A DNA stretch of 13,596 nt from Deinococcales bacterium (GCA_025359705.1 JANYFS010000348.1:1-13596), one strand, 5' to 3'. Positions 1 to 6,966 are shown, counted from the first letter of the stretch. Notes: generated by a model not told the origin, from the letters alone. Numbers and translations are program-made.

Positions 1-1
1 C

Positions 2-244
2 AGCTCGAGCCATAGTGAAGCCATTGTCACCCGTTCGCTGCAAAATGCAGCCCGTTTCGAGGCCGAGGTGGACGCGGCAGTGGTCTATGTCAACGCCAGC
101 ACCCGCTTTACCGATGGTTTTGATTTCGGGTTCGGAGCTGAAATTGGCATCAGCACCCAAAAATTACACTCGAGGGGGCCGATGGGTTTGGCTCAAATGG
201 TCAGTCACAAATATCAGGTTCGGGGGGAAGGGCAAATCCGCTAA
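2..244 (+). CDS. proA: Glutamate-5-semialdehyde dehydrogenase (gamma-glutamyl phosphate reductase), C-terminal end
   Basis: This is the 3' end of proA; the start lies before the window. The frame beginning at base 2 is open to TAA at 242-244 and gives about 80 residues. They carry the conserved C-terminal ProA signature: VYVNASTRFTDG, then FGFGAEIGISTQKLHSRGPMG, and a terminal VRGEGQIR. ProA reduces gamma-glutamyl phosphate to glutamate-5-semialdehyde with NADPH, the second step of proline synthesis in the cytoplasm. Its first-step partner proB follows 65 bp downstream on the same strand, so the two are probably co-transcribed. The order here is proA-proB rather than the more usual proB-proA. 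The identification is secure because this tail is among the most conserved parts of the family. Confidence 0.95.
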   Translation, partial: SSSHSEAIVTRSLQNAARFEAEVDAAVVYVNASTRFTDGFDFGFGAEIGISTQKLHSRGPMGLAQMVSHKYQVRGEGQIR

Positions 245-309
245 GTAACTCCATCCCTCGAGCCAATCCCGCCCCCAATCCCGCACCTCCCAAATGAGAC
301 TCTAAACCC

Positions 310-1395
310 ATGAAAAGAATCGTTGTCAAAATCGGCTCCTCGAGCCTAACCGATGCCCAAGCCCGAATCGACCCACCCAAAATGTGGGCTTTGGCACGGG
401 CGATTTCCTCTATGAATGCCCAAGTTGCGGTAGTCTCGAGCGGGGCGGTGGCGGCGGGGCGGGGTGTGCTGGGCCGTGATAAACCCCGTACCCTGCCCGA
501 AAAACAAGCCCTAGCCGCAGTGGGCCAAGTGGCCCTGATGCAAGAATGGGCGCGGGCTTTTGCACCCAAAGCAGTGGCCCAATTCCTGCTCTCCGCCGAC
601 GACATCCAAGACCGCACCCGCTTTGTTTCGGCAAAACACGCACTCGAGGCGGCTTTTAAACTGGGGGTCATCCCCATCATCAACGAAAATGACACCGTAG
701 CCACCGCCGAACTGAAACTGGGCGACAACGATACCCTCTCGGCCTGGATCGCCTATCTGGTGGGGGCCGAGCAATTGATCTTGCTGACCGATGTGGAAGG
801 GCTGTACACCGCCAATCCCTCGAGTGATCCCACCGCGCAGCGCATTGCGGTGGTGCAAGACATTGCCAGCGTGGAACATCTGGCAGGGGGTGCGGGCAGC
901 TCGAGGGGGACGGGTGGGATGCACACCAAACTGCGAGCGGCCCGTATTGCCCAAGATGCGGGCATCGAAACGGTGATTGTGGGTGGCGGTGGCCTGGGCC
1001 TCGAGCGCTGGCTGGGCGGCGCGGACACGGGAACCCGCTTTGTGGCAGGCAAGCCTGATGCCAAATCTGCTGCCAAGCGGGGCTGGATGCTGCACCAACC
1101 CACCAAAGGGCAATTGCTGGTCGATGCGGGGGCCATTCGTGCGCTCGAGGGGGGCCGTTCTTTGTTGCCTAGCGGGGTTAAGCAGGTGCAAGGGGACTTT
1201 GCCTTCGGGGATCTGTTGGGTATCGTCCTCGAGTCGGCTCCAGAGCGGGTGCTTGCCAAAGGAATCAGCAATTTCAGCTCGAGAGAACTGTCTTTGATTC
1301 GCGGAATCCACTCTGACCAGATCGAAGCCCAACTGGGCTACAAAGACTATGACGAAGTGATTCACCGCAATAACCTTGTGCTGCTCGAGGTTTAA
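310..1395 (+). CDS. proB: Glutamate 5-kinase with C-terminal PUA domain
   Basis: ProB phosphorylates glutamate to gamma-glutamyl phosphate, the proline-inhibited first step of proline synthesis. The 361-residue product matches the usual length of two-domain ProB (about 365). An amino-acid kinase domain begins with VVKIGSSSLT (ATP-phosphate loop) and SSGAVAAGRGVLG. It contains the substrate motif INENDTV and GDNDTLSAW, and the GTGGMHTKLRAARIA segment. A PUA domain fills roughly residues 270-361. The ATG at 310 is chosen because the kinase core starts immediately after it; no strong Shine-Dalgarno is visible. The gene lies 65 bp downstream of proA. The intervening DNA has a 12-bp-period duplication (CCAATCCCGC at 263-272 and 275-284). 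The coding region carries about ten CTCGAG sites, in LE, SS and SR codon contexts. No terminator is evident before the tRNA promoter. Confidence 0.95.
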   Translation: MKRIVVKIGSSSLTDAQARIDPPKMWALARAISSMNAQVAVVSSGAVAAGRGVLGRDKPRTLPEKQALAAVGQVALMQEWARAFAPKAVAQFLLSADDIQDRTRFVSAKHALEAAFKLGVIPIINENDTVATAELKLGDNDTLSAWIAYLVGAEQLILLTDVEGLYTANPSSDPTAQRIAVVQDIASVEHLAGGAGSSRGTGGMHTKLRAARIAQDAGIETVIVGGGGLGLERWLGGADTGTRFVAGKPDAKSAAKRGWMLHQPTKGQLLVDAGAIRALEGGRSLLPSGVKQVQGDFAFGDLLGIVLESAPERVLAKGISNFSSRELSLIRGIHSDQIEAQLGYKDYDEVIHRNNLVLLEV

Positions 1396-1461
1396 AGAGT
1401 TGTGGGTATCGGGGCATGTTGGGCATAATGGCTTATGGGAGATTTTTGGCCTCAAAAGTGG

Positions 1462-1490
1462 TTGACAAATATTCAGCTCCTCTATATACT
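1462..1490 (+). promoter_or_regulatory. Sigma-70-type promoter of the tRNA cluster
   Basis: A consensus -35 box TTGACA (1462-1467) is followed after exactly 17 bp by TATACT (1485-1490). Transcription should start near 1497, giving a leader of about 59 nt before tRNA-Ser(UGA). This is the best-matching housekeeping promoter seen in the window and fits the strong expression needed for tRNAs. Confidence 0.85.
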
Positions 1491-1555
1491 TTTCTACGCG
1501 TCTGAGAGAAACTCTTATTGTTCCCTCGAGCGTGCAAGAAACCCTAACATATTGT

Positions 1556-1645
1556 GGAGGGTTGGCCGAGCGGTTGAAGGCAGCAGTCTTGAAAACTGCC
1601 GTAGGTGTGAGCTTACCGAGAGTTCGAATCTCTCACCCTCCGCCA
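1556..1645 (+). tRNA. tRNA-Ser (anticodon UGA)
   Basis: The 90-nt tRNA folds with acceptor GGAGGGT (1556-1562) paired to ACCCTCC (1635-1641), discriminator G and an encoded CCA (1643-1645). The anticodon stem GCAGT/ACTGC encloses loop CTTGAAA, so the anticodon is TGA and reads UCN serine codons. A long variable arm, typical of class II seryl tRNAs, precedes the T-arm GAGAGTTCGAATCTCT. It is the first gene of the three-tRNA cluster. Confidence 0.96.
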
Positions 1646-1705
1646 AATTTGCGCCAAATCTATCAAACGGCGTGCTAGTGTTGTATAGGGTTTGTTTTAC
1701 GGTTT

Positions 1706-1793
1706 AGAGAGGTGGGTGAGTGGCTGAAACCATGGTCCTGCTAAGACCACGTAGGGTAACCTACCGAGAGTTCGAATCTCTCCCTCTCTGCCA
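1706..1793 (+). tRNA. tRNA-Ser (anticodon GCU)
   Basis: The 88-nt class II tRNA has acceptor AGAGAGG (1706-1712) paired to CCTCTCT (1783-1789), discriminator G and CCA at 1791-1793. The anticodon stem TGGTC/GACCA carries loop CTGCTAA, giving anticodon GCT for AGC/AGU serine codons. Its T-arm and adjacent variable-arm end are identical over 20 bases to the preceding seryl tRNA, which could reflect gene conversion or shared ancestry. Confidence 0.96.
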
Positions 1794-1860
1794 AAGTTTT
1801 ACCCAAGCAGTTTGTAAGGTAGTTTTGTAAGGTAGTTGTTTTTTGAGTATGTGCAAGTGT

Positions 1861-1937
<77 letters not shown>

Positions 1938-1941
1938 AATT

Positions 1942-1968
1942 AAAACCCCGTGTTGAGCGGGGTTTTTT
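1942..1968 (+). terminator. Intrinsic terminator of the tRNA cluster
   Basis: A 9-bp perfect stem, AAAACCCCG (1942-1950) with CGGGGTTTT (1958-1966), encloses a 7-nt loop and runs into a six-T tract (1963-1968). It starts 5 bp after the tRNA-Arg CCA end, which marks the end of the tRNA operon. Confidence 0.92.
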
Positions 1969-2015
1969 CATTTCTATTTCATAAAAATCAGTAGAAAAGA
2001 AAGTGTACAGAAAGG

Positions 2016-2051
2016 CCACCGACAAAACCACCGACAAGATCACGGACAGGC
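2016..2051. repeat. Three-copy degenerate 12-bp tandem repeat
   Basis: Units CCACCGACAAAA, CCACCGACAAGA and TCACGGACAGGC follow each other without a gap between the tRNA terminator and the patatin gene. In one frame they read TDKTTDKITDR as part of a 45-codon open stretch from GTG 2003 to TGA 2138-2140. There is no convincing ribosome-binding site or known homology, so no gene is called. Confidence 0.75.
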
Positions 2052-2148
2052 TTAAATCATGCCTCGAGGCGGCTCATCCCCTCGAGAAATCTTTTCTGAT
2101 CGAGAACTTACCTAAATCTGGCACGGGCTTGATACCCTGAGTGCAGAA

Positions 2149-2197
2149 TGTGCATCTGTAGGTGCATCTGTTAGGTGAGTCTTTAGGTGCGTCTGGT
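2149..2197. repeat. Degenerate ~12-bp tandem repeat, about four units
   Basis: Successive units related to TAGGTGCATCTG are visible: TGTGCATCTGTA, GGTGCATCTGTTA, GGTGAGTCTTTA and GGTGCGTCTGGT. They are intergenic, downstream of the tRNA cluster and upstream of the patatin gene. A further 12-bp-period pair, AATCGCGTAAAA and AATCTCGTAAAA, lies at 2238-2261. No coding potential is apparent. Confidence 0.65.
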
Positions 2198-2318
2198 TCC
2201 CTCGAGGGGAAGCCCAATTTCAAAAACAACCCACCAAAATCGCGTAAAAAATCTCGTAAAAATTGTATAAGGGCGGGTTTAAAACTCAGCCAATTACAGC
2301 TCGAGGGTGAATGCTTGA

Positions 2319-2333
2319 ACTTATGAGATAAGT
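2319..2333. promoter_or_regulatory. 15-bp inverted repeat, candidate operator upstream of the patatin gene
   Basis: ACTTAT and ATAAGT form perfect 6-bp arms around a GAG centre, about 105 bp before the patatin start codon. A second, shorter palindrome, AACAT-T-ATGTT, sits at 2372-2382. Either could bind a dimeric regulator, but no regulator gene is adjacent and no clear -35/-10 pair could be placed, so the role is speculative. Confidence 0.3.
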
Positions 2334-2352
2334 CGATTCTGGTCTAAAACTC

Positions 2353-2376
2353 GAGGGATAACATGAGGGATAACAT
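2353..2376. repeat. Exact 12-bp tandem duplication
   Basis: GAGGGATAACAT occurs twice head to tail (2353-2364 and 2365-2376), about 60 bp before the patatin start. The first copy begins inside a CTCGAG site. It is the cleanest of the 12-bp-period duplications between 1969 and 2436. Confidence 0.9.
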
Positions 2377-2436
2377 TATGTTGCGTTCGAGACCGTAAAA
2401 AAAACAAATCAAATCTTTGCTAGAGGTTGCATCCCC

Positions 2437-4278
2437 ATGAAACAGTTCAAGATAAATTCCATCACACACCTCGTCACGGCACTCACCGTTTCCCTACTCT
2501 CGAGTTCAATCTCCAGCGCGGCCCCCAAAGTGGCGGTGGTACTCAGTGGCGGCGGGGCCAAAGGTGCGGCGCATATTGGGGTGCTGCGGGCGCTCGAGGA
2601 GGCGGGGGTTCCCATCGACGAGATTGCTGGGACTTCGGCGGGGGCCATTGTGGGCGGGCTGTATGCTTCGGGTTTTGATGTGGATACCCTCGAGGATGTG
2701 ATTTCCAACCTGAAGGCCAGCGATTCGGGGGAACTGTTGATTCCCTTTGAAGGCGGTCTGCTGGACGCAGATCCCCTCGAGCATCTGCTGGACAATGTCT
2801 TGCAAAACCGTAACCTCGAGGATACCCGTTTACCCTTTCGCATTGCCGTCACCGAATTGGGCAGCAACAAAATGCGCCAGCTCAAAATGGGATCACTTGC
2901 CAAGGCCATTCACGCTTCGATGGCGATTCAGGGCTTGTTTTATCCTGTGCAAATTGGCAATAAATACTATTTCGATGGGGGTTTTCGGGCTACCATTCCA
3001 GCGGGTTTAGCCAAAAGCAGTGGGGCGGATTATGTGATTGGCTCGGCTTTTGCGGGTTCCATCGCCTATGATCCGCGCAATGTGATTGTAAATTTGCTGA
3101 ATATCAATATCTATACCCAACAAGAACTCAACCGCGAGCAGGCCAGTGCCGCGGACCGTATTGTGCGCTCTCAAGTCAGCAATGATGAGTTTTTCTCCTT
3201 CGAGGAAGCCAGACGTTTTGCCCAACTGGGCTACGAAGCCACCCAAAAAATGCTGCCACAGATCTTGGCGGACTTGCAGGCCAAAGGGATTCCACTGCAT
3301 ACCGACAAAACCTATAACAAAGGTCAGCCGATCAACATCGGTTGGCAAGAGCGAATGCGGGCGGGGCGCACCGAAAATGTGCTGCGAAGCAAGCCACTGA
3401 ATTTTGCCCTCGAGCTGGATTTAGACCCCAACCCGTATTTCGGCGACGCTCGAGCCAGCCTGTATGGAAACCAAGGGTTATGGCATTTCGGGGTGCGGGC
3501 GCAAAACGGTTTTTTGGGGGATACTCGAGTGGCCCTTGGTTACGCCCACACCCTCGAGGACAACTTTTTGGCGGATCTGCGGCTGGAATATCGTCCCGAT
3601 CAAGCCAGTATGTTTTATGTCAAATCGGTTTATGACACTCGAGCGGGGCAGTTTTCGGGCAGTTTGGGTGGAACGTGGCACTGGGACGATTTTGAAGGAG
3701 ACCGTTTGAACGTGGGGGTGGCCTTGCATTTCCCTGATGCGGCTTTGGAACATACCGCCCTCGAGCTAAATGCCCGCTACCGCATTCCCCAATTCTCTGC
3801 CACTGCCGATCTCTACACCCCTGTGACCTTAGACTATCTACGAACTTCGTTGGATCTGCGTGGAACCTTGCCGCTCAGCCGCGAATTCAAAGTCCACGCC
3901 AGGGGCTTTGCGGGCTATGCTAGCGATACCAACCCCGTTTCCCAGCAGTTTAGCCTCAGTTCTAACGCGGGTTTGCGGGGTTACTCGAGCGATCTGCTTT
4001 TAGACAAAAGTATTGCAATAGGAAACCTCGAGCTGGCTTGGGAATCTCCACAAAACATCGCTTTGCTCGTGGCTTCATTGCACCCATCCATTTGGACTTT
4101 TGCCGATGTGGGGTACACCCCCAAGCTGGGCCACCCTGCCTTTGGTGTGGGGGTGGGCGCGGGAATCGAAGGTTCTTTGGTTGGGTTCTTCCCAGTGCAT
4201 TTGGGCCTAGATCTGGGCTACGGCCTCGAGCACAATACCTGGCAGGTGGCCCTACGTACCAAAATGCTGTTCCCATGA
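2437..4278 (+). CDS. Secreted patatin-like phospholipase with C-terminal outer-membrane beta-barrel
   Basis: The 613-residue protein starts with a signal peptide (basic MKQFKINS, hydrophobic LVTALTVSLLSSSI, AxA-like site near SSAAP, residues 25-30). A patatin hydrolase domain follows directly: oxyanion-hole glycines GGGAKG (38-43), nucleophile elbow GTSAG with Ser67, and the DGG motif with Asp180 of the Ser-Asp dyad. From about residue 310 to the end the sequence alternates aromatic, Gly and polar residues like a BamA/surface-antigen (D15) barrel, with late strands containing GLRGYSSD and FGVGVGAGIEGS. This resembles type Vd autotransporters (PlpD class) but is shorter than the ~730-residue PlpD. 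The linker looks too short for a full POTRA domain. It implies an outer membrane, with lipase activity exported or periplasmic. The start is ATG 2437, with a GAGG 11 nt upstream. The gene converges with the methyltransferase, 33 bp away. Confidence 0.88.
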   Translation: MKQFKINSITHLVTALTVSLLSSSISSAAPKVAVVLSGGGAKGAAHIGVLRALEEAGVPIDEIAGTSAGAIVGGLYASGFDVDTLEDVISNLKASDSGELLIPFEGGLLDADPLEHLLDNVLQNRNLEDTRLPFRIAVTELGSNKMRQLKMGSLAKAIHASMAIQGLFYPVQIGNKYYFDGGFRATIPAGLAKSSGADYVIGSAFAGSIAYDPRNVIVNLLNINIYTQQELNREQASAADRIVRSQVSNDEFFSFEEARRFAQLGYEATQKMLPQILADLQAKGIPLHTDKTYNKGQPINIGWQERMRAGRTENVLRSKPLNFALELDLDPNPYFGDARASLYGNQGLWHFGVRAQNGFLGDTRVALGYAHTLEDNFLADLRLEYRPDQASMFYVKSVYDTRAGQFSGSLGGTWHWDDFEGDRLNVGVALHFPDAALEHTALELNARYRIPQFSATADLYTPVTLDYLRTSLDLRGTLPLSREFKVHARGFAGYASDTNPVSQQFSLSSNAGLRGYSSDLLLDKSIAIGNLELAWESPQNIALLVASLHPSIWTFADVGYTPKLGHPAFGVGVGAGIEGSLVGFFPVHLGLDLGYGLEHNTWQVALRTKMLFP

Positions 4279-4311
4279 TTTAAATTGCCCTCGAGGGGAA
4301 AACTTCGCGCT

Positions 4312-5367
4312 TTAGAATAATGCCAGCATCGGTTGCATATCGTTTTTAGTTTGCTCTATTGCTTGTTTTTTCTGATAAGATATCGTTTTTTTAGATACCA
4401 TGGATTTCTTGGGTAATTTTACGAGAATAACATCTTCGTTAGGTGATTGAGTTGCTGAATGAATGCTAGAAAAATTGACCATGTATTCTGCAATCCCTCG
4501 AGCGATAAATCGACTAAGGTTTATCGGAACTGCATTACCAATCATTTGCTCGAGATCAGTTTTGGTTCCAAAAAATTTAAAGTCTCGAGGGAATGTTTGT
4601 AAATAACTCCGCTCGAGTGTGGTGAGGGGGCGCACTTTAGTGAGGTCAATACCTTTGGGGTCACACGAATTGGGGATATAGGTTTTGGGAATAGGTCGAT
4701 TGACCCCTCTGATTGTTGAACTTGGTTCGTCGATACTAAATATGGCCCTACGATTGTAATTTCTAGGATGACGGTAATAGAATTCTGTCTCGAGTGTTTC
4801 ACCTAGATAGTCTCGAACCGTCATCGGGCTTTTGTCAAGATTTTTTTCAAGTATCTCAACCAGTTGATTATGATTATCATTTAGGTGTCCTATCAAGAAA
4901 AACCGAGTTCGAGATTGGGGAACCCCGCAATAGGCGGCATCCAGAATAATTGCGGTCAAGCCATAGCCGTTAATCTTAAATTGTTCGATGACATCGCTTA
5001 TAATATGGCTCTTTTTTATTTGTTCTACGTTTTCCATCACAAACCAAGTGGGTTTAATTGCACATACAATGTTTGCAAAATGATACGTTAGATCGGCTCG
5101 GCCTTGGGTAAGGTCTCGCTTACCCGCACTCGAGAAATCTTGACAAGGTGGTCCACCCATGATTAAATCGGGCGATAAATTGGCAATTTTTTCAATTACG
5201 GTTGACTCGTCACTCAAGTCTTGCTTATAAACTGGGTGCGAAAAGTTTTTCTGGTAAACTTCAATTGCCGAATTCCAGTGGTCAAAAGCACCGATCACTT
5301 CAAAACCAGCGGCCTCAAACCCCAGAGACAGACCTCCGCAACCTGCGAACAAATCAACACACTTCAT
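4312..5367 (-). CDS. Type II DNA (cytosine-5) methyltransferase, probable GRCGYC specificity
   Basis: This 351-residue C5-cytosine methyltransferase has the family motifs in order: I DLFAGCGGLSLGF (residues 5-17, AdoMet binding), IV GGPPCQDFS with catalytic Cys75, VI MENVEQ (111-116), VIII QSRTRFFLIG (151-160), a target-recognition region at about 185-245, IX RPLTTLERSYLQTFP (246-260) and X MIGNAVPINLSRFIA (275-289). A polar, lysine-rich tail of about 50 residues follows motif X. In the recognition region, HPRNY...FSIDEP..TIRGVNRPIP is reminiscent of GRCGYC-type enzymes such as M.HgiDI (from memory, no search possible). It protects host DNA from the endonuclease encoded just upstream: its ATG overlaps that gene's TGA (ATGA, 5364-5367), implying translational coupling. 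The DNA is clearly AT-richer than its neighbours, which suggests horizontal acquisition, yet it contains six CTCGAG sites. Confidence 0.93.
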   Translation of the reverse strand: MKCVDLFAGCGGLSLGFEAAGFEVIGAFDHWNSAIEVYQKNFSHPVYKQDLSDESTVIEKIANLSPDLIMGGPPCQDFSSAGKRDLTQGRADLTYHFANIVCAIKPTWFVMENVEQIKKSHIISDVIEQFKINGYGLTAIILDAAYCGVPQSRTRFFLIGHLNDNHNQLVEILEKNLDKSPMTVRDYLGETLETEFYYRHPRNYNRRAIFSIDEPSSTIRGVNRPIPKTYIPNSCDPKGIDLTKVRPLTTLERSYLQTFPRDFKFFGTKTDLEQMIGNAVPINLSRFIARGIAEYMVNFSSIHSATQSPNEDVILVKLPKKSMVSKKTISYQKKQAIEQTKNDMQPMLALF

Positions 5368-6416
5368 CTGAATAGCTCTGGAGAATTAAACAAAATGGCA
5401 TCAAACCTTCTTTCTGGGCTGAGCATGTTTTGACCATCACCCAAAATAATATTTTTGATCTCATCTTTTTGGATTGCGGGTTCCAATAGTCTGGGGCATT
5501 GCATATATCTATTGGTGATATTCCCCGCCGAAGCGAAGGCTTTGTCATTTCTGGAATTGTAAGATAATAGATCAAAGATTTTCCTATGATTAAACCTGCC
5601 ATTCAATTTGATCTCGTGTAACATTTTGAATAGCCAGATTGCTGTTCTGGTTTGCCTAGTAATGGTATTTGCATTGGCATTTTTATTTGAAATCTGCGAA
5701 ATAAAATGAGCAAACCCAGCGTCGCTCCACGAAAAAACATCCAAACAACTTGTTGCCAGCTCTGGAGATTTCCCCTTGGTTTTCCAAATGGGTTGAATGA
5801 GAAATGAGCTTTGACTAGACTCGAGCGCTCGAGCAATATTTTCAATCGAATAAATAATTTTCTCGATGTTTTCTAAAACTATCTTGTGATCAGACCAATC
5901 TCCGATGGTCAAATCTGGAAGCAAGTCCCCTAAGCTATTTCCAATTTTTGCAGCGATGCTACAGGCCAAATAAACAACAGTATCAGGTCTAACTACAATT
6001 TCGCTTCCGTACAAATTCTCGCTCAGCTCACAAGTTGTATTGTCTGGAAGTGCAGTCAACTTTACTTCTAGTCCTGTTAAACATTCTCCAGATCCTACCC
6101 TTTGGATTACTAAATCTGTTCGGGGTAGGGTATTTACCACATATTTTTGATAAGGTGAATGTTGAGCTTCAAACGCAAAGTAAGTTTTATCACTTAGTGG
6201 ATCAATACCAAAAATTTGGTCTATAGGTAATGTCTGGGGTGTAAATTTTCCATTGGACATGCAAAGATAGTTTGCGTCTAAGCCTCTCGAGAAAAGGTAA
6301 CAGCATAATGCAGCAGGAAAGGAAGAATTAAACTGATTTTTACCCCACGTTTCCCGCAAAGTAAAGTCTCTATTGGTATTTTTAAGACCAAACAAACCTG
6401 GCTGTGATGTATTCAT
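5364..6416 (-). CDS. Type II restriction endonuclease, HindVP-like family
   Basis: The 350-residue protein precedes and overlaps the methyltransferase by 4 bp, the layout of a type II restriction-modification operon. A PD-(D/E)xK nuclease core is visible as Asp101 in LPRTDLVI, followed by GLEVKLT with Glu117 and Lys119. The N-terminal block RDFTLRETWGKNQFNSSFPA (residues 16-35) matches my recollection of the HindVP/HgiDI endonuclease family, which recognises GRCGYC. No copy of GRCGYC was found anywhere in this window, in line with selection by an active enzyme. No controller (C) protein or Vsr gene is present, so expression timing must rely on the promoter and the gene order, endonuclease first. 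The gene is AT-rich compared with recD2 and carries three CTCGAG sites. The start ATG at 6416 has only a weak AGGT ribosome-binding match. Confidence 0.85.
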   Translation of the reverse strand: MNTSQPGLFGLKNTNRDFTLRETWGKNQFNSSFPAALCCYLFSRGLDANYLCMSNGKFTPQTLPIDQIFGIDPLSDKTYFAFEAQHSPYQKYVVNTLPRTDLVIQRVGSGECLTGLEVKLTALPDNTTCELSENLYGSEIVVRPDTVVYLACSIAAKIGNSLGDLLPDLTIGDWSDHKIVLENIEKIIYSIENIARALESSQSSFLIQPIWKTKGKSPELATSCLDVFSWSDAGFAHFISQISNKNANANTITRQTRTAIWLFKMLHEIKLNGRFNHRKIFDLLSYNSRNDKAFASAGNITNRYMQCPRLLEPAIQKDEIKNIILGDGQNMLSPERRFDAILFNSPELFR

Positions 6417-6437
6417 AAAACCTGTTCCCTAACGATA

Positions 6438-6443
6438 ATCATA
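6438..6443 (-). promoter_or_regulatory. Candidate -10 box of the restriction-modification operon
   Basis: On the minus strand TATGAT lies 21 nt before the endonuclease ATG, inside the 61-bp gap after the NUDIX gene. No good -35 hexamer is found at 16-18 bp. The pair may instead be partly read through from the upstream genes. Confidence 0.35.
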
Positions 6444-6477
6444 TTCCTCGATGTTGTAATCTTTCACGAATGCCAGA

Positions 6478-6951
6478 TCAAATGGGGTAATATGCCCTTG
6501 CTTTGCCATCCAAAAAGTCTCGTGTGGGCAACCAGATCAGTGGATTACGCTCCTCGATTTCGGGGGGTGGGCCGTAACGCACCAGGTTCATCACCTTGGC
6601 AAAAGGAATCCATTCTGCGCCTACCACATCGGGGTCGGTTGGATTGATGGTTCCGTTAAAATTGGCGTGGAAACGGGCAAAGTTGGCGTAGTGGTGGTAG
6701 GAGGTCATGGAGAGCATTTCCCCCTCGAGCAGACTGATGAACTCGAGGTTAGAGATATCCAGACCTGTCTCATCTTTGGTTTGGCGAATGGCTGCATCGG
6801 CAAGGGATTCGCCGTCTCTTGCTTTGCCGCCAGGTAAGCCCCAGAAGATGCTGCCGTCATCCATCTTTTCTGCGACCAACAGCAAGTGTTCGTTTTGAAC
6901 CAGATAGACATGGGCGGCGCGTTTGAGGGGAATGGTTCTGGAGATGGGCAT
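6478..6951 (-). CDS. NUDIX hydrolase with a degenerate Nudix box
   Basis: A 157-residue single-domain NUDIX protein, a family that hydrolyses nucleoside diphosphates linked to another moiety. The box starts in WGLPGGKARDGE (37-48), with the Gly42-x5-Glu48 spacing intact, and continues as RQTKDETGL (56-64). Consensus is REUxEExGU. Here the first catalytic Glu is Gln57, the next metal ligand is Asp60, and position U is Thr58, so the metal site is altered and activity or substrate may differ. A longer reading frame up to 7152 exists but would overlap the recD2 end and add non-NUDIX sequence. ATG 6951 is preferred because the NUDIX beta-strand starts just after it and a TATGAT box lies 9 nt upstream. 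The substrate cannot be deduced. It lies 46 bp downstream of recD2. Confidence 0.85.
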   Translation of the reverse strand: MPISRTIPLKRAAHVYLVQNEHLLLVAEKMDDGSIFWGLPGGKARDGESLADAAIRQTKDETGLDISNLEFISLLEGEMLSMTSYHHYANFARFHANFNGTINPTDPDVVGAEWIPFAKVMNLVRYGPPPEIEERNPLIWLPTRDFLDGKARAYYPI

Positions 6952-6960
6952 TATAGGGCT

Positions 6961-6966
6961 ATCATA
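6961..6966 (-). promoter_or_regulatory. Candidate near-leaderless -10 box of the NUDIX gene
   Basis: TATGAT on the minus strand ends 9 nt before the ATG at 6951, so a transcript would start only about three bases before the start codon. No -35 match or Shine-Dalgarno is seen. TANNNT boxes close to the start codon are described for leaderless genes in Deinococcus. Confidence 0.4.

Noticed and set aside
511..1455. Long minus-strand open frame (314 codons) opposite proB
   Set aside because: Entirely antisense to a well-identified proB; the translation shows no domain and is an artefact of GC-rich coding DNA.
1435..1707. 90-codon plus-strand frame across the first seryl tRNA
   Set aside because: It runs through a clear tRNA gene and its promoter and has no protein features.
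4279..4311. Terminator between the converging patatin and methyltransferase genes
   Set aside because: Only a CCCTCGAGGG palindrome that is itself a CTCGAG site; the stem is too short (CCC/GGG around TCGA) and there is no proper T tract.
4312..5367. The local cytosine methyltransferase as the enzyme acting on CTCGAG
   Set aside because: Its partner endonuclease family and the absence of GRCGYC point to another site; an active cognate endonuclease would select against, not for, CTCGAG. Not formally excluded.
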